A DNA stretch of 64,000 nucleotides from Takakia lepidozioides (Eukaryota; Streptophyta; Takakiopsida; Takakiales; Takakiaceae): NCBI GenBank assembly GCA_030704615.1, contig CM060731.1, positions 89,630,756 through 89,694,755 on the forward strand, read 5' to 3'. The stretch's first letter is position 1. Every line of letters begins with the position of its first letter. Positions 1 to 10,500 of the stretch are shown piece after piece. The position numbers and the translations under genes are program-made. The notes beneath the pieces were generated by a model that searched no databases, was not told the DNA's origin, and worked only from the letters and a program-made list of their open reading frames with translations.

Positions 1-3000
1 GAGAGAGGGATAAGGGAAGAAAGGAATATCCATTAGAAAGCATGACTGTTACAGTGCCAGATCAAAATCATGCTTCTGAGCATGTGACAACACCCTCCCT
101 TGAATGAACAATCAACTCCACAACCGGGATTAAGAAATATTGAAATTGATTCATCACCTTGTTTGCTTAAATCTCCCTGATTGTCTCCAGGGGGATTAGT
201 TTTCTGCAGGGACTCAAAGATATGTCCTAGCCGATGTCAGAAGGACGAGTACATCTATCCAGCACGCAACAGATAGACATGGTTGATCTAGTCCATGGGA
301 GATCCTGTGAATTTCTCTGAAATCATTGGCAAGTAAAGCAGATGGATGAAGAGAGATTAGAGTCGATGTCAGAGACTGGGAAAAAGACTGTATCAAGTAT
401 GGAGTTGACATCACAGAACTTGCAATTTAAGTACATACACAGGGGGGAGGTGAGGAAAATTTTACATATCAGAATTGCGCCCAACTTGCTTTTGGGGCAG
501 AATTAGCTGCACTGACCCGCAGTCGTCTGTATTGGGGATGGGGTGACTCATGAAGCAAATGGCACGCACCACTTTTCCCACGACCCTCACCTGCGAATTA
601 GCCACCCAGGGCTTCAATGTGACATTTTTGCATAGAAATTGTTTAATAAAACAGGACACTGGAATCCCTAGGTCACTGAAGGTCACTGAATTGTCCACCA
701 GATGGAATGGTTCATGCAACAGTTTGAGTGAACTAGAGCCTAACTTGTGAAAATTGTTACACGTTTGCAACCATGAGCGTAAAAGCAGCAACATGAGCAT
801 TGCTTTAACGCCTCTGGCACTAAAAATACCTTCTCAAGAAGATATGAAGGATCACACACGACTTTCTTGGCCCTCGCGGTCTCACCTTGGGATGTGACTC
901 CCATCACTTTTCCCTCCTCATCAAACTCAACCTGCACTCTCCATCCAGGTCCAAGTGTTGTATTTTGGAGTACTACCTCTTAGTCCTCTCCTAAGCTAGT
1001 ATGCCTGGTGGAAGTCCTCAGACAAGAAAAGCAGCAGCTTCGTTGGGGCTGATGTGACAACAACGCCTGGGATGGCCAGTAATGACCAAATAGTGCCTCC
1101 AAGAAAAATCCATCACCTTGGATCCCAACCGGTTTATTTGGCTGCGTGATACACAAGTTTTTGGATCTCCCTTAGTCCATTGAGTTGCCCTTGTCTCTTC
1201 CAATGAAGGCATTTCCAGCGTTGTCTAATAGCGGTTTGTAAAGTAGGTTCACAGTTATCATGAATTGTGCAATGTTGAAGCAAGCCCCACAGGTCTCCAA
1301 TAATGACCAATTGACAGGCGCCCATGTAGAAAGAATGTTGCACACTTTCCCCTGTCAGAAATTAACCACCTTCTGCAAATTGTTGTCTGCTCAAAGCAGC
1401 TAGACTACAAGTGCTGTTGTTTCTGCTCAGAAGCGAAGAGAAATGACATGAAATGGTGCTTTATAACGTCCGCGGAAAGAAAGAAAGAAATGAAAGAAAT
1501 GAAACAAAATTGTACTTTACAGAAAGTGAGAACGTCCACAGGGGACCCGAAGCCCAAGGGAAACAAGAACACAAGTAGAGAGAAATTTACTCACAAGACG
1601 TTGTTTGCCGTAGCTTTGTGGCCAAGGACCCCGTGCCCAGTTTGGGCAGAACGAAAGGGAACAGATACTACCTTTGTGAGGGGCTCACTCCGGTAGTGTG
1701 ACTTACCATGATGAAGAAATTTATTTCGGATATCCTCTAGAAAGCCCTTCACAAAAGTATCAACTTGCTGAGTGTGAGCTGCCCAGCAAGTAGAGAATGT
1801 ACTCATAAGACGTTGTAGAGAGAGAGTAGAGAGAGAGAGAGAGAGAGAGAGAGAAGTCTACCTTGCAATCGGGCTTGGCAAGCATGTAAGTCCCACCATA
1901 CACTGCACTAAGCCTAGCAAATGCCTGCAACAACACAAATCCCACATAGCCACACCCAGGTGCACATCAGATGGGTCTCACCTACCATAAATTGCTTATG
2001 ACACATTCATACTACATCATATTGCAATAGAAATCTTTCTCTTCAGCTTGTGCCAAGACTATGATCAAAACCAATTCAAGGGCCTGGCATCACTCAGGCT
2101 GGGCTGGCTGAGTTGGCCTACTTCAAAACCTGAAACACACATACTATCAAGTTACCATGTGACATGTATTCCAGAATCACGATCTGTCCTGGCCATCTTA
2201 TGGCTCTGCTGATACTTGGATCATTTCCACCAGTGTAAGGTAAACAACATGTTTACAACAATTTAGTGTACCACTTAGTTGAGCGAATCTGCCCACTTCA
2301 GCCTTAGATATTTCAAAGCAGCAGTGTAACCACTAACCTGCGGAAGCTCCCCAAGACCATAGAGTGGATAGATATAGGGTGAGCCTCCTTGAAAACGATT
2401 CATTGATTCTGCATACAACTGCAACAGCCAAAAAAGTTAAGTCTACAACAGCACAAGCACAGTTTGGAACTGAGACTAAAACTGTGGAAGGGGTTAAGGA
2501 AGTTCTGAGGAGAAAAGAAAAGAAATGAAATGAAATGGTACTTTATAATGTCCACGGAAAGCTCAAATAGCAAAATGGGAAAAAAAGAGAGAGGACACAA
2601 AACCAGAGCCAAAAAAAGAAAGAGAGAAATGAAATGATACTTTATAACATCCGCGGAAATCTCAAAGAGCTTATGGGACAAGAGAAAGCATGAAACAAGA
2701 AAGAGAGACGGGCCGTCCACAAGGAGCCAAAAAACAACTATTGCTCAAGGGTTTGTCTTAGAGTCAATGCCTCATGCAGATATGCAGCTAAGCATTTCTG
2801 ATCCTCATAATGGAAGATGTCTGTGACAGATTGGGTATCTTGGAATAGACAATAGCATCTCCCACAGATCTCATAGTAGAAAGGACTGTGAAAGAAAAAT
2901 TGTTCTTCCTTTCGATCTTCCTGATGTTTCCAGTACAAGCAGAGCACAGGCCGTCCTCACGTTCAGGTTGTCCCACCTACCAGTTTCTCTATCTGCAAAG

Positions 3001-3668
3001 TGGGGGAGCCCACCCTACACCTCCCCACTGCCCTCAGAAGAGTGGAGATATGCTGCAGAGAGGTAATTGGGCCTAAAGCTTCTATTGTCACGGAGGACCA
3101 AGAATGTCTCCCAATAGAACTGCAGTTTTGTCATAAGATAGGCTGATTTCCATGCTCGCCTGATGTGAAGTTCCTTAAGTTCTTGTCTGATGCATCTATT
3201 GCAGTCCTGCTTGGACGAAATTTCCATCCCCTCAGTATTTTGTGGCAGTAGGGAAGCAACAGAGAATCCATGTTGCTCATGGGACAAAATAGAACAAGAA
3301 GAAACTACTTAAGAAAACATGCAAGCTACCAGCCACTTCTGCTCCCCACAGCAGAAGGCCTCAGTGAACGACTGGAAGTCTCTAAGAGCAGTAGTATCTG
3401 CCCCAGCTCTCCCAGTACGTAGGACAAGAGAAAGAAAGAGAGTTATAACGTCTGGAGGAGAGCCGAAGGCCCCAAGGGATACAAATAGATCAACACAGTA
3501 AACCACAGAAACCAAAGAACAACTGAAAGCTCAAGTCTTCCCAAAAGCAGAATGCTTCATGCAGGTAACCAGTTTGGGTCCTCGTGGATAAAGAACTTCC
3601 ATAGATAGAGAAATGAAATGAAATGTAACTTTATAACGTCTGCGGAAAGCTCATAGAGCTTATGGGAC

Positions 3669-3701
<33 letters not shown>

Positions 3702-6700
3702 AATGAAATGAGCCCGACATCCTCACGTGGCTCTATTCTCCCTTTGCCGTCATCTCCCTATATTAAAGTGTTATCACTAAGGGTTATTACTAACCCTAAT
3801 TAGTGCACTGCTTTAGGGTAATTGCAGCATCTTAGAGATGGTTAGGTTATGTCCTTGTAATTATCTTAAAGATATCTAGGATCAACCAAACCAAAGGTTG
3901 TAGAGGGAGAGAGAGAGAGAGAGAGAGAGGGCTAGTCATGTCAAGACTTGAAAAGAAGAAGTCTGAATCAGGTTGTTTATTTTAATGAAAGACATCATGA
4001 GCCTTGGAAAAGGCTCCATCAACAAACCCCGATAGCAACAAGCTATAGAACAATCAGTCTTTGTGAGTATATAGGTGGTTATTTGAAACCCACCTTAGAA
4101 TATAGCAAAGAACTTCAATATAGAGGAACAAAACTACAATAGCAGGTCAGACCTACGAATTCACAAATATAATTGAACAATAACAATGAATGACCAAGTA
4201 GCAGCACCAGCAGCAAACTAAAAGAGTATTCTATAATAACAGTAAAGTTGAATGCATGGCAGAAATTGTGATTACCTTAACTCTATGTACAGTGTCCAAA
4301 GCAGGTTGGTCCAAGTAGGCATCATTTCGGTGCAATGCCACCGCATGGCCAACAAAGTCAATGGTATTCTCCTCCAGTCCAAACTTGCTTTGTCATATCA
4401 CAAGGGAATCACCAGCATTAGATTCCTTGTATATCCCTATGTCCCTCTGCTCTCTCTTCACTTGGGGGACTGCCCTTTCCAAACTTCTCAGTCCCAGGTT
4501 TTAAAGAAAGTGATAGGGTGTATTCCGATCTACCTTCACAGCCACTGTCTTCCCTCCACTCTTCTATGCTATGTGGAGTAGATGGACACAAGGGTAGGCC
4601 AAGGAATACATCTGTATGTCTCCCTGTCTTTCACTTCCTGGGAAATGCCTAGACCTTTCTTTGATTTTCCAAAGGACCTTAATGCCATCTGGACCTACGA
4701 TTCCACCTTTGAACCAAATTCATGCTAGATGTCTACTGTGGGTAAGCAGGCTTCTCACGCAAATAGCTCCTTAGTTGTGACTCTACTCAAGTCCATATTG
4801 TCATGTGTCTTAGGGTCGTTCTCATCATAGTTCTGGACGTAAATAAAACAGTTGCGCATGCGGCGCTTCTCAAATAATCCCATGAGGGGAGACTTCAAGG
4901 CCTCAGCATCGGTTGCTGGAACCTTGTAAACCTGCAGGAATGTTTCATACCAGTGGTTCAGATGTAGTGCACTCATGGCATACCTCCTAGTTCATGAAAA
5001 AACTTAGAAAGTACGTGTGGTTTTGACTGGTAGTGGATCTACATAGAAGGGCTCATAGAATGATCTCAACGTCAACCAAGACCTGTAAGAAAACTCTCAT
5101 AAGTTAAGGACTACACGCACATAGGAAGCACAAAGGGAGAAGTACGATATTGTTATGCAACATGCTCAAGCAACCAACCAGTAACAGTGGTTCTGTTCAT
5201 GGAAATGGAAATAACTCATTCTTCTGAAATGTACACTTCAATTAGTTGCAGACTCTGAAGCACCCTTGCTATTGTCCAACAAACCTAGTAAGGGTTTCAA
5301 GCCATTCATGCATTTATTGAACTGCTGCTATCTATCAAATTGTTGCTTAAATTCAAGTACTTCATGGCTGTTAGGATTGCCATTCTAATAGTTGTGATAT
5401 TTGCATATCCAATTAACAAGCAGTAAGCATACCTTGCCCTGCTTGTAGACGTAGCTGCCATCCACGGCCTTGAATAACAGGTACTTGGTTACATCTGTGT
5501 AAATTAGAATTCTAACAAGCGCCCCATTCGCCATCATAAACTGCCATTTGGACCTTGCATAAGAACTTGCAAACAGATTCAGAACTGGAACATATTGAAT
5601 GCTTAGTAGTGCAGAACCAGGAGGTGACAATATTCTACATACAATGCACTTGATAGACATCACAAAATAGTACTTTGGAAGAGATTATGCTAATTGGTAG
5701 AATCCAATCAGATTTAAATCTTCGTGATCTTACTCATCTGAATCATTAAACATAAACGACTAACCTTGGGAACTGTGTCCACATTGTAATCTCTTTTTGA
5801 ACCCAGGTATTCTGGCGGCTTGTCACTGCCCCTGAACTTCTGCCATAGCTGTGGCAAAGAAACCAGCAACAAATAGCACTCAAAACCTAAATTGCCTATG
5901 TCTTAACTCAAATCCCAAGCAGACTAGGGTGCGTTAGCATCAACTTGGACTTCCATGCAAAATGCCTTGATTGTATTTGAATACAAAGTATGCCTCACAT
6001 ATCTCCCAGTATTCCAAATTTCCTTGCTTTACGGGATGAACAAAAGCTCAGGTAGGCCACCTGAGTGAGAGTGAGGGACGCGGATGCTCCACCATAGTAG
6101 TCATTTCTGTCCACGTGCAACACCTGTACGTCCAAACCAAAAAGTACAATGCATTGAAGTCACCCTATAAAGCCCAACGTCCAGCACAACCACAGGAATT
6201 CATTCAAGAGTCACCCACACATGCGGATTTCCAGGAGCCTCAGGAATGAGGGGGTTGGGGGTCTGAGCCATCAGAACTCGTGCACACCCATGTGGAAGCT
6301 GACTTCAAGATGGTAAGTAGATTTTGTAGGGCAGTGCATGAATGTGCATTACTACGCTTGAATTTGTCTACATTGCCATCAAGAATTCTTGGGAAGAGAG
6401 CCCTCTCCCCCAATCACAGTCCTCCTCTCAGCTCTGGCTCAGTTCAGTGCTCAACTAGGAGTCCCTTGCTTTGAGAAAAGAAACCTCGGATTTGCCAATG
6501 ATCATTTTCCACTGCAAGCAACTGTTCCGAGAAGTTTCAAATGTAATTTGCATTGCCAGGTTACCAATCACTACCACGGGCACATATAATGTCTACATGG
6601 GCAAGTTGCTTGCAACGACCAGAATCAAAAGAGTTGTCATTAAAAAAAAATCCTGCCTCGCCCCTTCATTCTCTTTCCTTCGTCTGTGCCGTCTGCCCGT

Positions 6701-6819
6701 CTCACTCGTGAGGGATAGTGGTAGTAAGGAACCTTGAGACGATCCACTGATAGAAGGCCACTGAGAATGCATTCCTTCAGACCCGTGCCAAGCACAATGA
6801 CATCGTACTCCTCATCCAT
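1..6819 (-). CDS. GDI: Rab GDP-dissociation inhibitor (GDI), 10 exons, 3' end beyond left edge
   Basis: GDI extracts prenylated GDP-bound Rab GTPases from membranes and recycles them through the cytosol. Minus-strand exons are 6733-6819, 6061-6123, 5765-5848, 5433-5540, 4759-4931, 4276-4387, 2338-2418, 1862-1924, 830-931 and 466-590; all have GT-AG borders and phases that agree. The start is the ATG at 6819 ([20 protein letters not shown]), the N-terminal dinucleotide-binding-like conserved region of the GDI/REP family. Other family blocks are [75 protein letters not shown] and KVVCDPSYL. The visible exons give about 332 of the usual 445 or so residues; the last 110 should lie left of position 1. 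No stop or frameshift is seen in the exons. Introns hold LINE scraps and GA repeats. Confidence 0.96.
1591..1820 (-). mobile_element. 5'-truncated LINE 3'-end fragments in a GDI intron
   Basis: The stretch 1591-1795 matches, with mismatches, the 3' terminal 200 bp of the LINE at 18086-22948, including the shared terminal string ACGTTGTTTGCCGTAGC and the block around TCCTCTAGAAA. A second, very short copy of the terminus (ACTCATAAGACGTTG, about 1801-1815) abuts it and is followed at once by a GA microsatellite. They lie just downstream, in transcript order, of the GDI exon at 1862-1924. Confidence 0.8.
1816..1853. repeat. GA microsatellite
   Basis: A nearly pure (GA)n run lies directly against a LINE 3' terminus. 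Similar runs occur at about 3676-3702, 3908-3929, 11770-11790, 54276-54297 (as CT) and 58039-58080. Confidence 0.9.
2515..3720. repeat. Cluster of an unclassified dispersed repeat family in a GDI intron
   Basis: Several related copies share the block TTTATAA(C/T)GTCC(G/A)CGGAAA, followed by a run like GAGCTTATGGGACAAGAGAAA. Copies are seen near 2525-2570, 2630-2690 and 3610-3680, with a related one at 1441-1485 and one in the opposite direction at 54243-54285. A second conserved block, GACTGGAAGTCTCTAAGAG followed by GTAGTATCTGCCC, occurs near 3370-3410 and again at 14281-14305 and 15545-15580. Copies have no coding potential that I can see. This may be a non-autonomous retroposon or a MITE-like family; the ends are not resolved. 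Confidence 0.6.
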
Positions 6820-7580
6820 TGCGCCTCTTCTCCCAAAACCTTAGGCACCCAAATGCCGAATCCACCTTCAAAACACCAGACAAATAATTTGACAAAACGC
6901 ACCGAACTCTTCAAGAACGATGCCTCTCAAATAGTAAATTGACGAAATGGAGTTAATTTCCCTCTAATCATGTCTCACTCTACGCAGCTGCTACCTCCAA
7001 GAGATACTGAGTCCTGTAACCCTCGTCTTCCCTCTCTATAAGAACAACAGGAAGCCATCTCTTCTGTCGCAGAATCAAGACACACCATGAATTGAAAGGT
7101 GCTCTCAGGCTGGCGAGATCGTGGAGATCCACTCCGAGGTTCGGGATTAGGTTCGGCTGCTCACATTTTGAAGTCAAGTGCTTCAACTAGCCCTGGTTTG
7201 TTAACGACGTCGATAGTTGGAAAAGAGTCTGGTTGGTTCTGTTAAGTAGCATATGTTCCTAATTCGTTAGTTAACTGAGTCATAATGCTGTGGCTGTTTT
7301 TAGCTCAAGTGCAGAGGGAAGAGATTGGTCCTGCAAGTGCGATGGTGGAGAAGAGATTGGGCATAGACAGACAACAGGAAAGTGAACCTTGCGCGAGTGG
7401 CCATTGGAAGTCAGCATTAATTATGTGAGAGAGAAGATACAATGGTAGATACGGGAGCCCTTGGAGGTGAAAATCAGCATTGGGTTTGAGAGAGATAGAG
7501 AGAGGCAGCACTGCGCTAGTTATTTGGAAGAAACAGGTAGAGGAGTACAGGACATAGCGATAGCTCAAAAGGAGAGGGTG
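6820..7580. promoter_or_regulatory. Shared intergenic region between divergent GDI and APC5
   Basis: The two start codons face away from each other and lie 761 bp apart, so both promoters and both 5' leaders must fall here or overlap the first introns. I see no convincing ORF and no obvious TATA box at a usual distance from either start. A short (AGAG)-rich stretch at 7488-7505 precedes APC5. A promoter role is inferred from gene arrangement only. Confidence 0.5.
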
Positions 7581-10500
7581 ATGGCGGGAACTGGGTTTGT
7601 GCTGACACCCCACAAACTAGCAATGTGCATGCTCATGCATGTGTATGCCGCACCATCATCAGCTTCTCCACCATTTTGTACCTTGCCTTCACCTGCCCGC
7701 CATCGCCTTGCCCTCTTCTTGCTGCACCATTCTAAGGTTGGTGCTCCGCGTTATCATGGATGGGGGGGTGTGTTGGAATTGAAGTGAGAAAGGGAGATAT
7801 TGTGCAGGTTCAGTTTGAGGGGACTGATTGGATGTTTGGTGTATTCATCACATTTCACTGCCCTTCGGTCTTTGTAACGTCATGTCTGCAGGCCCTTGAT
7901 CACGGGGCTAGCAGGGGTTTAGGGTTTTTCATTTCTCCTGATGACTACACACTGATCAATGTCGTATGAGATGGAATTTCAAAATTCCTGACGAAGAGCA
8001 TGTTGGTGGGTTGAGACGTGGATGATAATGGATTTTATGTAGCATATTTGTGCTCAATTAGCTCTACAATTTATTGGGCGGGGCATGCTGTAACCAAAAG
8101 AACTGGAAGGCCGGAAGGAGTCGTTGGGTGTGGAAGTCCTCCTTTGATTGTGCTAGCTGTAGGTTGTGACCATAGCCGTTGCTCCTGGTTTTGGATGATG
8201 AGAAAGAATTTCTCACAGCGTTGGAGGCCCAACACAAGTTGAACAGTCAAGAATCACAGAAAACAGACAATAGAACCACAAAAGCCAAAGAAAGGTATTT
8301 CTCTTTCAGCTCACAGGATTTGCAATGCTGTAGGCATCCGATGGATTTCTCGAGCCCACATTGGAAGATCTTGGACATCAGCTCAAGGGGGCTCTTGCTG
8401 TTGTTGGTAGCATGCTTGCTGAGCAGCTTGGCAGCCGCCTGCCCTCTTTCTCTTCACCTGAGGACTTGTTCCACTTCTTCATCACTTTGAGAGGTAATGT
8501 ATGGTCCAATCTGTCTGAGATCTTCTACTTTGAGCTGGGTAAGGAAAGAAAGGGGGTTTTCACTCACCAGGGTACAAACTTCAGTCATGACAATCCAGTT
8601 CTGGGATGTTTCAGTTTTGGACAAAGGTTGTTCACATCAGGAGTTAGCATACACTCACACCCCTAGTTTATATCGACATGGCATATGCACACTCGATCGA
8701 ACTATATTTGTGTAAGAAGACAGAAAGAGATATTGCCTCCATGGGGCCCCCAGAGGTCCCATGTGACAAAGTAGAACCACAAGAGAAAACTAAGAGATTG
8801 CATCGAAATACCTCTCAGATATGATGTCAAAGCACTAATGTTCCTCAAAGCTAGAGGCCTCTGCTGGATGAGGAATCTGTATAGAGAGAGAGATAGGGCT
8901 TGTCTTGTCAGGACTTGACCAGCTCAGAAAGTTTTTTTTAAAGACCAGGACATGACAGCTTTGCATTGCAAGGCACCATCACCCTTCTCCTAAACCACTG
9001 TCTTGCTCCTGATTTGTTTCACACTTCTGGGTGATTGGGGTGGGTGGTGGGGTTTGTTAGAAACCCTTCAAAAACCCTTCATAGTGACAGGCATCATACT
9101 GAACAGTATTCATATTCACAGTACTGTCATACTGGCATTTCCAGAAAACCGAAGTTCGTGCTTTTTAGCATGTGGACTGTAGGTCAGTGACCTCCAAGTC
9201 ACCTCAGCCTTTATTTAAGCAAATCAGTGCTTGCTTAAAACCATAGAGATCACTGCCCACAGTAAATGTCTGAGCATAGAGGATAATTCTATTTCATCAA
9301 AGTAGCGTCAACACAAATACTTCCCTGAAAATCACATGTCTCAAAACGGAGACAAATCCAAGTCTTCCACCATAGCCCAAATGTGGTGTACTGCCATGTC
9401 TTAAAACAAAACAAACACAGTATTCAAAATGAAACCACTCAGCTGGGCTGTAAAATGAGATTGATCCAAGTCAATGCGGGTTTTGATCAAACAGCTCAGA
9501 CCTTGGACAACTTGCGTTCTGGAAATGAGCTCATGATAAGATAACATACCTCATAGTGATAGATTGTGCCAATGCACTATATCACTAACCTAACAGATTG
9601 GAAAAATCTCAGACAATAGGTTAGATACCTGGAGAGGGGAACCCGCTGATATTGTTTCCTGAAGTCCTCTCGTAGGTAGTGGCACCATAACATTAGTTGC
9701 TCATTGCAAGTAAGCAACCTTCTCATATCTCAAGACAACTCCATATCCAGCTCTGTGATTTCAGACACAAACCCAAAAATTCATAGAAGAAGAGATGCAC
9801 TCCCTCACCTGCACCCGTCCCCAAAAACACCACAAGCATATGATGTGGGTTAGTGAGGATGTGCGAGGTGAATGGCAGGCCCTCTTGCATGCTATAGCTT
9901 TCCAAATGAATCAGTAAGTGTAATGACCAATATCAGAGTGCAACCCCACTTGGGTACAACCATGCAAGGGAGTCATAGGAGTAGATCACTTAACCGCCAC
10001 CACCTGAAGCATTTGAGTAGAAAGGGGCTACGATATCTTTAGCAAAACCTGGGGCCGATGCCACTGGTACCACAGAATGATAAAGCCAAGAAGAAAATCC
10101 AGAGGCCTCTCTTGGTCAAAAGATTGTTACAGAAGTACTGTTTCTGTCATACTTCCCTTGTTCATATAGTGCATATTAGCAGCTCATAGAACAGTACCAC
10201 TAATTCGACTTCGTAGGGTTGAGTGGCTGGAAGTAAGGAGTGCCATTGACTCGACTTAAGCAGGAGTCCAGTGGTTGGTACTAATTTTGTTCTCATTTTC
10301 AGGTTTCCTAATTCTGACACAAGGCATTGGCTACAGTAGACCAGCCAGAAGAGCAATGTACATTGACCGGATCATGTAGAAGGTGTACACATATACTCCA
10401 GTATGCTGCTACAGGGCCTAGCACAAGATATCAGAGATTAGTTTGCGATCAAATGTCATGTTGGTTCGTTAGGAACCTGCACAGAAGTACCATTCTCCTT

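Noticed and set aside
1-465. Missing C-terminal exons of GDI sought here
   Set aside because: No block of the GDI C-terminus is encoded in these 465 bases on the minus strand; the exons must lie beyond the window.
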